This document shows, piece by piece, positions 9,242 to 17,583 of a stretch of DNA of 64,000 bases. Position 1 is the stretch's first letter; every line of letters starts with the position of its first letter. The notes beneath the pieces are model-generated. The model did not search any database and was not told where the DNA came from. It was given only the letters and a program-made list of their open reading frames with translations. The position numbers were made by a program, and so were the translations under genes. Location: contig NZ_JABBOU010000162.1 in NCBI RefSeq assembly GCF_018853465.1, positions 11,013 to 75,012 of the forward strand, given 5' to 3'. This stretch comes from Acidithiobacillus montserratensis. Its GTDB lineage: Bacteria; Pseudomonadota; Gammaproteobacteria; Acidithiobacillales; Acidithiobacillaceae.

Positions 9242-10021
9242 ATGTCCTGGATATGGTTCCACATCTCCGACCTGTGGCTGGGGCTTGCTGCAGGACTGGC
9301 GGGATTTGTGGACGCGATCGTTGGCGGTGGCGGTTTGATTTTGCTCCCGGCATTATTTGCGAGTTTTCCCCAAGCGGTACCCGCGAGTTTGCTTGGCACC
9401 AACAAAGCCGGTGCCATCTGGGGTACTGGCGCGGCTTTTCTGGCCTATGCCAGACGGGTGCAGATTCCCTGGAAAACCGTTCTACCGACTGCCCTAGCAT
9501 CTTTGACCGGGGCATTGCTCGGGGCCGATCTGGTCAGCAGCATCAATGATGCGACCTTTCGGAAAGCACTGCCTTTTGTGCTGGCTGCCGTCTTTCTCTA
9601 CACCCTCTTGAACCGGCAGATGGGAAAGGTTCATCGTCCCCGCTTTTCCCAGCGGACGGCCATCATCCTCGGTACTGTGAGTGGTTTCTGTATTGGTTTT
9701 TATGATGGATTTCTCGGGCCGGGTACCGGTAGTTTTCTGGTTTTTGTATTTATTCTCGTTTTTGGTTTCGATTTTTTACATGCCAGCGCCAGTGCCAAAC
9801 TCGTCAATTTTTCTTCCAATCTTGCTGCATTGGGATTATTTGCCAGCAAATCCCTCGTCTTCTGGCACCTGGCCTTGTTTTTAGCCGCATGCAACATGCT
9901 GGGAAGCCTGCTGGGTACGCGCATGGCCATGACCCACGGCAGCGTTTTTGTCCGCCGCCTGTTTATCGTGATCGTGCTGCTGCTGATTACCAAGACGGGC
10001 TGGGATGCTTTTTCTGGTTAG
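9242..10021 (+). CDS. TSUP (TauE/SafE) family permease
   Basis: A 259-residue membrane protein of the TauE/SafE family, which exports sulfite, sulfoacetate or related organosulfur anions. The family hallmark GFVDAIVGGGGLILLPAL is at about 21-38 and its internal repeat SGFCIGFYDGFLGPGTG at about 147-163. About eight helices are visible. In a sulfur-oxidising host sulfite export would be plausible, but that is inference. Confidence 0.9.
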   Translation: MSWIWFHISDLWLGLAAGLAGFVDAIVGGGGLILLPALFASFPQAVPASLLGTNKAGAIWGTGAAFLAYARRVQIPWKTVLPTALASLTGALLGADLVSSINDATFRKALPFVLAAVFLYTLLNRQMGKVHRPRFSQRTAIILGTVSGFCIGFYDGFLGPGTGSFLVFVFILVFGFDFLHASASAKLVNFSSNLAALGLFASKSLVFWHLALFLAACNMLGSLLGTRMAMTHGSVFVRRLFIVIVLLLITKTGWDAFSG

Positions 10022-10033
10022 AACTTGATTACT

Positions 10034-10077
10034 TGACATATAAATGTCATAAAATCTTCACAAAACTGTAATATAAT
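10034..10077 (+). promoter_or_regulatory. Pho-box-like promoter with inverted repeat
   Basis: Three heptamers in 11-bp phase resemble the PhoB box unit CTGTCAT: ATGTCAT (10044-10050), TCTTCAC (10055-10061) and CTGTAAT (10066-10072), followed by TATAAT at 10072-10077. The middle unit is poor. The first unit is also one arm of a perfect inverted repeat, TGACAT-ATAA-ATGTCA (10034-10049), which could instead bind another dimeric regulator. The region from 10022 to 10228 has no convincing gene and is clearly AT-rich. Confidence 0.4.
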
Positions 10078-10228
10078 CATGCTACATTCGTAACAAAAGA
10101 AGTCAAAATTGCCATACTCCCAGGCAAATTTTATCGGAGTTAAGGTCATAGACTTCAGATCCCAGTATGCAGTAGTGGCAATTACCAATAAATGTTGCAT
10201 CATTCATAAGCACATAAGGAGAAACAGC

Positions 10229-11089
10229 ATGGGCTGGGACATCAGTTACCATCCGATCACCCCGGAAGAAATACAGGCCTGGTACTTCCAGGGACTTCAG
10301 GACTCCGATCAGGTCGAACGCTTGATTCAGGACTTTGCGGTGGACGAATTCAACGCCTACAAGATGCTGCAGGTCTTTGCCGAGGGTCGCAAAATTCCGC
10401 TACAGGAAGTATCAGACGACTTTGAGTCGACCCACGGATTCTTCGTGGCGATCGTCTCCAGTTTCCTGCGCGATTACACCTACCTGCGTGGCGCGGCTTT
10501 TTCCTTTTTGCTGGAATCGTTCCCTAATGCCCAACAATACACCACCGACTGGCGGAGCCTCGTTCCTCCCGCATGGCGTCAACTCCCCTTTGCCAATGGC
10601 TTGACCGAAAACTACAGCGTCGGTGTCTATCTCTCGCCCGAGAACTTGCGCCATCTCCAAGCCGATTACGAAACCCGGCCCGATCTGCGTGCCGCCGTCG
10701 ATCAAGTGTTCGGCGAAGGCACCCGGGAGCTCTTCTGGCAGGCCATCGATGCCGCCCTGTGCGAGGGCCGGGGTCTGCTGGAGGCGACTGAGGTGATCGA
10801 ACCCAATCCCCAACATCTCGATGACAGCACCGGCTATGGGGACCTGGAACACTGTCGCCCCGAAGGATTGCATCTCTATGCCGCCATCGGCCAGCGCCAG
10901 GTCCGGGCGGCGTTGCAGGCCTGGGATGCCAAGGAAAGCCAGGTCATAAGAGAAGTGCGAGACGTTCATCTCCAACAGGAGGAGGACGGAAAGATAACCG
11001 CCAAGACTGTCAGCATCAATCCACCCAGAGGCTCCCTCAGCCAGCCGCCTAAAAAGGGGTGGCGCCGCTGGTTACCATTTAAAAAATGA
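10229..11089 (+). CDS. Conserved hypothetical protein starting MGWDISYHPI
   Basis: A 286-residue soluble protein of unknown function. ATG 10229 was chosen because AAGGAG lies 7 bases upstream; the longer frame from 10109 has no ribosome site. It has no signal peptide or membrane helix, is acidic and rich in aromatic residues in its first 150 residues, and ends in a short basic tail (KKGWRRWLPFKK). It is preceded by the Pho-box-like promoter and followed at 43 bases by a DUF805 gene. Confidence 0.65.
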   Translation: MGWDISYHPITPEEIQAWYFQGLQDSDQVERLIQDFAVDEFNAYKMLQVFAEGRKIPLQEVSDDFESTHGFFVAIVSSFLRDYTYLRGAAFSFLLESFPNAQQYTTDWRSLVPPAWRQLPFANGLTENYSVGVYLSPENLRHLQADYETRPDLRAAVDQVFGEGTRELFWQAIDAALCEGRGLLEATEVIEPNPQHLDDSTGYGDLEHCRPEGLHLYAAIGQRQVRAALQAWDAKESQVIREVRDVHLQQEEDGKITAKTVSINPPRGSLSQPPKKGWRRWLPFKK

Positions 11090-11132
11090 TCGACATACCT
11101 ACCATGGAACTACGCTGCAGGAAATAAAAACC

Positions 11133-11537
11133 ATGTTACTGATTGATAATTATATTCGCACCGTAACCCAAAATTACTTCTGCTTCAACGGTCGGATGCA
11201 GCGTGTCGAATACTGGTTGTTCGTTCTGGCTAACCTGATCATCACGTTTGTTTTTGTTATAATCATTGTCCTGCTATCGCTGATCTTCGGAATGAATGGA
11301 CAAGATCCTGCGGTGTTTGGCGATGGAGGGGCCATCGTTTACGGTATTTTCGTCTTGGCCATGCTGTTACCGAGTCTCGGAGCACAAGTCCGGCGGCTCC
11401 ATGACGTGGACCTATCGGGCTGGCTCGTCCTGCTCTACTTTATTCCCTACCTGGACGTGATATTTGTCCCGATTCTTCTGGCTCTGCTAACCTTACAAGC
11501 ACATCCCAATGGTGCCAGGTATGGGCCTTACCGTTGA
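11133..11537 (+). CDS. DUF805 family membrane protein
   Basis: A 134-residue protein with the DUF805 pattern: FCFNGRMQRVEYWLF near residue 17, helices, and the family block QVRRLHDVDLSGW at about 88-100. DUF805 proteins are small inner-membrane proteins of unknown role. ATG 11133 lies about 14 bases after AGGA. Confidence 0.85.
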   Translation: MLLIDNYIRTVTQNYFCFNGRMQRVEYWLFVLANLIITFVFVIIIVLLSLIFGMNGQDPAVFGDGGAIVYGIFVLAMLLPSLGAQVRRLHDVDLSGWLVLLYFIPYLDVIFVPILLALLTLQAHPNGARYGPYR

Positions 11538-11758
11538 TGCCTGCTCTCTCGCTTATAATAGGCCTATAGTAGATCGATTTACAGGCTGCGGCTGTATACA
11601 TTCGGCAACAGATATCTTAAGTAAGCAACTCTCCGAAATGCCGGATTGTCGAAGTTGTGCTGATGGGAGAGTAATATTACAAATACCCTGGCAAAGTTGA
11701 AAAATACTTTGAGGAGGAAGAAAATACTCAGTGGCAAAAGCTGTCTGGAAGAGTTTGT

Positions 11759-12091
11759 ATGAATAATGGATTTTTGTCCTTTTTTATCTGCATGATCGGC
11801 CTGATTGCTCTGCTCGCCGCCCTCCCCCTGTATTTTCAAAAAATCCGTCCGAATGGAGTTTATGGGATACGTGTACCAAAGGCATTGGAATCGGAAGAAG
11901 CATGGTACTCCATCAACAAACTGGCGGGTGGAAAAATAGCCGTGGGTGGCTGTATTATGATGACCAGCGGACTCCTGTTACTTTTTCTGCGCCAGATTGT
12001 CGGAAAAGAGAATCAGGCACTGGTGATCATGATGGTCATGACCCTAGCTGTGCTGGGTGGGGCAGTGACCAGAATCCCACGCTCTTCTTAA
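11759..12091 (+). CDS. SdpI/YhfL-like small membrane protein
   Basis: A 110-residue protein with three hydrophobic helices and the block GVYGIRVPKALESEEAWYSINKLAGG, typical of the SdpI family (named for the Bacillus immunity protein against the SdpC toxin; most members have unknown roles). The frame stays open upstream of ATG 11759 for about 30 codons without a start codon, so a decayed N-terminal extension is possible. It begins an AT-rich stretch that runs to 12352. Confidence 0.7.
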   Translation: MNNGFLSFFICMIGLIALLAALPLYFQKIRPNGVYGIRVPKALESEEAWYSINKLAGGKIAVGGCIMMTSGLLLLFLRQIVGKENQALVIMMVMTLAVLGGAVTRIPRSS

Positions 12092-12103
12092 GGAAAGCTG
12101 ACG

Positions 12104-12352
12104 ATGGATGAAACTGTTAAAAGCTTTAAAAAAATAAAAAGATTATGGCCATTCACGTTTATTAAATATGTCATTATTATTTTTATCATCATCATTACCG
12201 TTCTCTTAGCAGGTGATAACATTGTGGCATATTTAATAATAAGGTTAGCCGTTATTCCATTTATTTTACTGATTTATTTAGGATATTATGCGTTCAAAAA
12301 ACTCTTTAAAGAATGGAGGCTTTGGCAGGTTTGGAAACAACATCCGGTTTAA
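12104..12352 (+). CDS. Small AT-rich membrane protein, unknown
   Basis: An 82-residue frame with AAGGA about 10 bases before ATG 12104. A basic N-terminus (KSFKKIKRLW) is followed by two Ile-rich hydrophobic helices and a basic, Trp-containing tail. Codon use is strikingly A/T-rich (many ATT, TTA, AAA), unlike leuA next to it, which suggests recent acquisition. It lies 12 bases after the SdpI-like gene and is probably co-transcribed. Confidence 0.55.
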   Translation: MDETVKSFKKIKRLWPFTFIKYVIIIFIIIITVLLAGDNIVAYLIIRLAVIPFILLIYLGYYAFKKLFKEWRLWQVWKQHPV

Positions 12353-12371
12353 TGACTGGCCATTGCATGCA

Positions 12372-12403
12372 TCCTGTGGAATCATCCAGAAAATCCCACA
12401 GGA
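12372..12403. terminator. Convergent hairpin between small membrane genes and leuA
   Basis: A perfect 8-bp stem (TCCTGTGG at 12372-12379, CCACAGGA at 12396-12403) with a 16-base loop lies between convergent genes. There is no strong T-run, so efficiency is uncertain. Confidence 0.4.
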
Positions 12404-12422
12404 ACACGCAGCAGCATCTACT

Positions 12423-14126
12423 CTACTTCATTGCGGCGGCTTTTGAGGGCTGCTGGAGATGAATCTCAGCCCCGGCCTTGCCGATGGCCCTTAATACCGA
12501 CTGCAGGGCGGCTTCGGTGGTATCTTCGCCAAAAGACACTGCTGAGGCAGTTTTCCCTGACTCCAGGCTGACCCGGGCGCAGGCCATGGCGCGGGCTCCG
12601 GTACCGGTTCCCAGAGCATGCTGGTCAAACTGCTCCACTTCCGCGTAGATGCCCGCTCCTTGAATCAAGGCATCCACTAAGGCGCCGACGGCGCCGCTGC
12701 CCTTGCCCTGCAAAATGCGGGGGTGGGCATCACTGCCCATGACCACCGAGGCGATCACCTTGTCGCCCTCGCGCTGCAGGCGATAGCGCCGCATCTGCCA
12801 GTCTTCATGACTCGGTACGAAATGCTGCTCAAACAAGGCATGGATCTGCTTTGCCGAGATTTCTCCGGACTGCTGCTCTGACACCTGTTGGACGATAGCG
12901 CTCAGTTCCTGGGCCAACCAGCGCGGCAGGGAAATACCATAATCTCGCTCCAGCACATGACTGACTCCACCCTTGCCGGATTGGCTATTGATGCGCACCA
13001 CGGCTTCATAATTGCGCCCCAAATCCGCAGGATCAATGGGCAAATAAGGCACCTCCCAGAGCGCCTGTTCCTGGCCCCGGCGGTGCTGCATCCCCTTGCG
13101 GATGGCGTCTTGATGACTGCCGGAAAACGCGGTGTACACCAGTTCACCAAACCAGGGATGGCGGGGTGAAACGGTCATTCCCGTAGCGCGGGTATAAACG
13201 TCGCTGATTTCAGACCCCATGGACAAGTCAAGCCGGGGATCCAGGCCCTGGGAGTAGATATTCATGGCCATGGTGAGAATATCCATGTTGCCGGTGCGTT
13301 CACCATTACCAAAAAGCGTCCCTTCAACCCGGTCAGCACCCGCCAAAACGGCCAGTTCTGCAGCGGCGACGGCACAGCCCCGGTCATTATGGGTATGCAC
13401 ACTGATTTTGACATGCTCGCGTCCGTGCAAATGATCGCAAAACCATTCAATCTGATCAGCAAATACATTGGGCATGGCCGATTCTACCGTGGCCGGCAAG
13501 TTCAAAATGACGGGCTGGCCTGTTTCAGGTTGCCAGACGGCCATGACTGCTTCGCAGATTTCCACGGCATATTCCAGCTCCGTATTGCTGAAGCTTTCCG
13601 GCGAATACTGAAAAGTCCACTGCGTCTCTGGAAATTGTGCAGCGCCAGCCCTGACCCATTCGGCTCCGCGCACCGCAATAGCCTTCACGCCTTCCCGGTC
13701 GAGCCCGAATACCTGCTCACGCTGGACAGGATTGGTCGAGTTATAGACATGCACTATGGCGCGCTCAACCCCCTTGAGCGCTGCATAAGTCCGCTCAATG
13801 AGATTTTCCCGAGCCTGGGTCAATACCTGAATGGTCACATCCTCGGGAATACGTCCTTCTTCAATGATTTTGCGCACAAAATCAAAATCCGGTTGAGAAG
13901 CTGCCGGAAATCCGACTTCAATTTCCTTGAATCCCATGCGCACCAGCAAATCAAAGATCTCCAATTTTTGGGCCACGTTCATGGGACTAACCAAAGCCTG
14001 ATTGCCATCGCGTAAATCCACGCTGGTCCAGATGGGGGCGTGGTGCATCCGCCGGTTGGGCCAGCGCCGATCCGGCTTGTGAACGGTCGGGAAAGCCCGA
14101 TAACGACGATGATTGAAACTGCTCAT
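12423..14126 (-). CDS. leuA: 2-isopropylmalate synthase
   Basis: LeuA condenses acetyl-CoA with 2-oxoisovalerate, the first committed step of leucine synthesis. The 567-residue protein has the TIM-barrel start WTSVDLRDGNQAL with the metal/substrate Arg-Asp pair, HTHNDRGCAVAAAELA, NGERTGNMDI, and a C-terminal regulatory domain (about 430-560), giving the longer layout of the second LeuA class. It is divergent from an Lrp/AsnC regulator, a natural candidate for its control. Confidence 0.95.
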   Translation of the reverse strand: MSSFNHRRYRAFPTVHKPDRRWPNRRMHHAPIWTSVDLRDGNQALVSPMNVAQKLEIFDLLVRMGFKEIEVGFPAASQPDFDFVRKIIEEGRIPEDVTIQVLTQARENLIERTYAALKGVERAIVHVYNSTNPVQREQVFGLDREGVKAIAVRGAEWVRAGAAQFPETQWTFQYSPESFSNTELEYAVEICEAVMAVWQPETGQPVILNLPATVESAMPNVFADQIEWFCDHLHGREHVKISVHTHNDRGCAVAAAELAVLAGADRVEGTLFGNGERTGNMDILTMAMNIYSQGLDPRLDLSMGSEISDVYTRATGMTVSPRHPWFGELVYTAFSGSHQDAIRKGMQHRRGQEQALWEVPYLPIDPADLGRNYEAVVRINSQSGKGGVSHVLERDYGISLPRWLAQELSAIVQQVSEQQSGEISAKQIHALFEQHFVPSHEDWQMRRYRLQREGDKVIASVVMGSDAHPRILQGKGSGAVGALVDALIQGAGIYAEVEQFDQHALGTGTGARAMACARVSLESGKTASAVSFGEDTTEAALQSVLRAIGKAGAEIHLQQPSKAAAMK

Positions 14127-14216
14127 GATGTCTGCTCCTGCCTATTCAAGATGATGGAAGCACTATACGCTTCAAGCATGGACAGGTGCTTGCGAATTAG
14201 CCCCAATGAGCCGATG

Positions 14217-14245
14217 ATAGCGCATGATTATAGCGATATTTAGCG
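14217..14245. promoter_or_regulatory. Repeated hexamers in the leuA-lrp intergenic region
   Basis: Three near-identical hexamers, ATAGCG (14217), ATAGCG (14230) and TTAGCG (14240), lie 13 and 10 bases apart in an AT-rich stretch between leuA and the Lrp-type gene. Helically phased short repeats are usual for Lrp-family binding. This is a suggestion only. Confidence 0.3.
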
Positions 14246-14268
14246 ATTATAGGACGGAAAATTGCGCC

Positions 14269-14751
14269 ATGAAGCCTGAAGCACCTCATTCATCCCTGGA
14301 TCGCTACGATCGTCGGATTCTCGAAGCTCTACAACAAGATGCGGGTTTGAGCAATCAGCGACTCGCCGAAAAAATCGGCCTGTCCCCCTCCCCTTGCCTG
14401 CGCCGGGTACAGGCTCTGGAAGAGTCGGGGATCATTCGCCAACGGGTGGCGTTACTGCAACCGGAGAAAATCGGCCTGGAACTGATGGTGCTCATGCATA
14501 TCAGCATGGACCGTCACACTCCCGAGCGTTTTGAACACTTCGAAAGCACCATCAAGCAATCGCCCGAAGTGCTGGAATGCTTTTTGATCACCGGCCATGA
14601 TGCGGACTATCAACTGAAAGTCGTCCTCCGGGACATGGCCCATTTTCAGGATTTTCTGCTCAATCGCCTGACCCGGATTGAAGGTGTTACCGGCGTACAT
14701 TCCAGTTTCATTCTGCGCAAGATCATCGATAAAACCGAGCTACCCCTGTAG
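14269..14751 (+). CDS. Lrp/AsnC family transcriptional regulator
   Basis: A 160-residue regulator with an N-terminal helix-turn-helix (about 8-60; LDRYDRRILEALQQDAG, LAEKIGLSPSPCLRRVQALEESGII) and a C-terminal RAM domain (ITGHDADYQLKVVLRD). ATG 14269 gives the usual length; upstream codons have no support. Divergence from leuA suggests that it senses an amino acid, possibly leucine, and controls leuA and itself. Confidence 0.9.
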   Translation: MKPEAPHSSLDRYDRRILEALQQDAGLSNQRLAEKIGLSPSPCLRRVQALEESGIIRQRVALLQPEKIGLELMVLMHISMDRHTPERFEHFESTIKQSPEVLECFLITGHDADYQLKVVLRDMAHFQDFLLNRLTRIEGVTGVHSSFILRKIIDKTELPL

Positions 14752-14759
14752 GGCTTGAG

Positions 14760-15668
14760 CTAGGATTCCGCCTGAGTCCAACGTCGCCTGAACGGGTCAT
14801 AAAACCCTCTCGTGTCGGGGGTGGCACCCGGCAGGCTGCAGATGGCAGCCGCCAACTCCCCGCCCCGGAGCAGGCAGTTTTCAGGGCTTGCTCCCCGCCA
14901 GTAATTCCACAACCAGGCGGCGGCAAAAGCGTCACCGGCGCCGACGGTATTTTTCAACGCAGCTACAAAAGTTGCCGCGACCCTGTAAAAATTTTTCCGG
15001 TCCCAATAGGCGGCACCTTCAGCACCACAAGTCAGCAACAAGGCACCCAGAGAAAAACGTTCAGTAAATACCTGCATCTTGTCCTGCAAATCCGGTCCGG
15101 TAGGCAGCGCGTAGGTTTCCAGCAAACTATCCAGTTCGTCCTCATTACATTTCAGGACCGAAGCACCCGTCATCCAAGTCCCCAGAGATTCCGGCTGCCA
15201 CCAGGGCGAGCGCAAGTTGATGTCCATAAAGCGCCAGGGACTGAGGGCAGCCAGGATACTCCAGTTTTGCAGGGATTCACCCTGCTCCCGCAAGGCCAGG
15301 GAACCATGGTAGAGCCAGGCGATGGGCTCAGGCAGAGTTTCTGGCAGGGGGATGGCATCGTAAGCCTGATGGGGAAGGATATGGAACTGATGTCCCAGCA
15401 CGGGGTCTGCGCACACTTCTACACGCCCGGTGGGCAGGTGGGTGCTAACGGACAGGCCATTTAACGGCATTTGCCATTGCTGCATATGCGCCTGAATGCA
15501 GCGGCCACGCACATCATCTCCTACCTGACTGATGAACAATGCTGTCGTACCCAGGCCCTGCAAGTGCTGCGCGACATTAAAAGGCGCACCGCCCAGACGT
15601 TGGCTGTCACCAAAATCATCCACCAGACACTCGCCGAAGATGACTCCGGTAGGTCCTTGGCTATTCAT
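14760..15668 (-). CDS. PfkB/ribokinase family carbohydrate kinase
   Basis: A 302-residue sugar kinase. The N-terminal motif RLGGAPFNVAQHLQGLG and the C-terminal catalytic/anion-hole motif NTVGAGDAFAAAWLW are both present. The sugar is probably fructose or a relative, since the GGAPFNVA block is common in fructokinases, but this is uncertain. Its start codon overlaps the stop of the MscS gene by 4 bases (ATGA), so both are translated from one mRNA. Confidence 0.88.
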   Translation of the reverse strand: MNSQGPTGVIFGECLVDDFGDSQRLGGAPFNVAQHLQGLGTTALFISQVGDDVRGRCIQAHMQQWQMPLNGLSVSTHLPTGRVEVCADPVLGHQFHILPHQAYDAIPLPETLPEPIAWLYHGSLALREQGESLQNWSILAALSPWRFMDINLRSPWWQPESLGTWMTGASVLKCNEDELDSLLETYALPTGPDLQDKMQVFTERFSLGALLLTCGAEGAAYWDRKNFYRVAATFVAALKNTVGAGDAFAAAWLWNYWRGASPENCLLRGGELAAAICSLPGATPDTRGFYDPFRRRWTQAES

Positions 15669-16222
15669 GAGGCATCCGGCTTTTGAGATTCACCGGGCAA
15701 GCGCCGGATCACCCGCTGAAAGAAAAAATTGTTGGGGATCACCACAATGGCACCGTCATCCTGCTTCAGTTCCGTAAACATGAGGTTTTCTTCGACCACT
15801 TCACCGCTTAGAGCCTCGGGAAAAATTTCAATGCGCTGACCCAGACGCAAGGGTTGCCAGAACCAGATGAAAAAGCGGGCGGTAATGTTGCTGACCATCG
15901 CCCACAAAGCCAGCATACCCACGCCAATCACCGCCAGCAGGCTGACAAAAGTCGTCCAGACCGCAGTAACATCCACCGCCCAGACCCGCAAGACTACCAC
16001 CCAGACCAGAAGCCACAAAAACCAGGTGGTCATCCTTTTGAAGATAATGCCATAGCCATGGGAAATGGTGCGTCGCGCACCCAGAAAAGTGAGCAGATGA
16101 CTGATCGCCCTGTCATACCAACGCAACAGTACATAACTGCCCAGCACTATGAGTATGGTATAAATGCCTCTATGCAGTAGCCATTTGGGGTCCACATCCA
16201 TCCCATAAATCGTCATGCTCAT
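15665..16222 (-). CDS. Small MscS-family mechanosensitive channel
   Basis: A 185-residue protein with three hydrophobic helices, the MscS pore-region pattern (VSLLAVIGVGMLALWAMVSNITARFFIW) and a short beta domain (QRIEIF, VEENLMFTELKQDDGAIVVIPNN). It is much shorter than E. coli MscS (286), lacking most of the cytoplasmic cage. It is expected to gate under membrane tension. It is followed by the sugar kinase gene with a 4-base overlap. Confidence 0.85.
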   Translation of the reverse strand: MSMTIYGMDVDPKWLLHRGIYTILIVLGSYVLLRWYDRAISHLLTFLGARRTISHGYGIIFKRMTTWFLWLLVWVVVLRVWAVDVTAVWTTFVSLLAVIGVGMLALWAMVSNITARFFIWFWQPLRLGQRIEIFPEALSGEVVEENLMFTELKQDDGAIVVIPNNFFFQRVIRRLPGESQKPDAS

Positions 16223-16311
16223 GTCTCATTCCTGATACGTGCTTGATAGTCGCACCTTAACGAAGCTGATAGCATACGACAATCCTTTTGCCCGCTTCAA
16301 AGGAGCCCGCA

Positions 16312-17172
16312 TTGAAACTCAGTCAAGTCAGTCACCATGGTAATGTCGAATTGGCACTATGGCGCGGCAGGGATCTGTTTTCCCTCCGTAACATCGCCCC
16401 ACGTCTGTCACTCAGCGATTTGCTGGGGGCTAGCGGCAGTTTGCGTAACGATCTGGAGCAGCGGCTCAATCGTGCCCATTCCCAGGATATACTGGATCCT
16501 GAACAACTGATTTTTTTACCGCCTTTGCCGGAAACCAGCAAAATCCTTTGTGCCGGCCTGAATTATCAAAGCCATGCCACTGAAGTTGCGGCGCCTGTGG
16601 CAGAATTTCCCAACTTTTTTACGCGTTTTACCGATACTCTGGTGGGCCATGGTCAGGCCCTGCGTATTCCGGCAAACTCTCAGGAACTGGACTACGAAGG
16701 CGAACTCGCTGTGGTCATCGGCAAAACCTGCTATGGACCCTTGACGGAAAATCAGGCTCTGGATGCTGTATCGGGTTACACCATTTTCAACGACGCCAGC
16801 GTCCGGGATTTCCAGTTTCGCGCCAGTCAATGGACACTGGGTAAAAACTTCCTGGCAACAGGCGGTTGCGGGCCGGTACTGGTCAGTGCCGATGAGTTGC
16901 CCCCGGGGGCCAAGGGATTGAACCTGCATACGCTGATAGATGGCACCGTCATGCAGACCGGCAATACCGCCGACCTGATTTTTAATGTGGCCGCGTTGAT
17001 TCAGGCGCTGGCAGCAGTCACCCCCCTGCATTGCGGCGACTTGATCATTACCGGAACCCCCGCCGGTGTAGGTTTCACCCGCCAGCCACCGCGTTTTTTG
17101 CAGCCGGGAGAACACTGTGAAGTCCGCATCGAAGGCATCGGTTCTTTGATCAACCCGGTAGTGACCGCCTGA
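16312..17172 (+). CDS. Fumarylacetoacetate hydrolase (FAH) family protein
   Basis: A 286-residue enzyme of the FAH superfamily, which includes acylpyruvate hydrolases and oxaloacetate decarboxylases. Metal and active-site blocks are visible: LNYQSHA, DYEGELAVVIGK with the metal-binding Glu residues, FNDASVRDFQ, and ITGTPAGVG. TTG 16312 was preferred because AAGGAG is 7 bases upstream; a longer frame begins at TTG 16288. The substrate is not predictable from sequence. Confidence 0.88.
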   Translation: MKLSQVSHHGNVELALWRGRDLFSLRNIAPRLSLSDLLGASGSLRNDLEQRLNRAHSQDILDPEQLIFLPPLPETSKILCAGLNYQSHATEVAAPVAEFPNFFTRFTDTLVGHGQALRIPANSQELDYEGELAVVIGKTCYGPLTENQALDAVSGYTIFNDASVRDFQFRASQWTLGKNFLATGGCGPVLVSADELPPGAKGLNLHTLIDGTVMQTGNTADLIFNVAALIQALAAVTPLHCGDLIITGTPAGVGFTRQPPRFLQPGEHCEVRIEGIGSLINPVVTA

Positions 17173-17187
17173 CGGCGGGTTGAATGC

Positions 17188-17580
17188 CTAACGATTGCGC
17201 ATGAAATCCGCCGTGCGCTGCAGAGATGTCTGCATATGTTCGTACAGTTCCGGCGACATTTCCTGTTCCTGCATAGCGCGAAGCATACACGCCATCCACT
17301 GATCCCGGGCCTGATCATCCACCGGAAAACTGGCATGGCGGGCGCGCAGGCGCGGATGTCCGAATTTCTGTACGTACAAGTCCGGTCCACCCAGCCATCC
17401 CGATAAAAACAGGAACAGCTTTTCCTTGGACTCAGACAAATCCGCCGGGTGCATCTCCCGCAAGGGACTGCGCCATTGGGCTTCGCTGTCCATCAGATCA
17501 TAAAAGCGATTTACCAGGGCCCGGACGGCGTTTTCACCACCCAGCAGGATGTAAGGCGAAGTATCAGGTTCAAGAATCAC
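17188..17580 (-). CDS. Truncated haemoglobin, group II
   Basis: A 130-residue globin. The group II pattern is clear: FYDLMD near residue 27, FLFLSGWLGGP, FGHPRLRARHASFPV containing the proximal His, and a Trp in DQWMACM (G8). Such proteins bind O2 or NO and protect against nitrosative stress. It is 3 bases downstream of speA on the same strand and may be co-transcribed. Confidence 0.9.
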   Translation of the reverse strand: MILEPDTSPYILLGGENAVRALVNRFYDLMDSEAQWRSPLREMHPADLSESKEKLFLFLSGWLGGPDLYVQKFGHPRLRARHASFPVDDQARDQWMACMLRAMQEQEMSPELYEHMQTSLQRTADFMRNR

Positions 17581-17583
17581 AAA

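Noticed and set aside
11509..11700. A 63-codon frame between the DUF805 and SdpI-like genes
   Set aside because: No ribosome site and it starts inside the DUF805 gene; at most its last part (MPDCRSC...) is a remnant.
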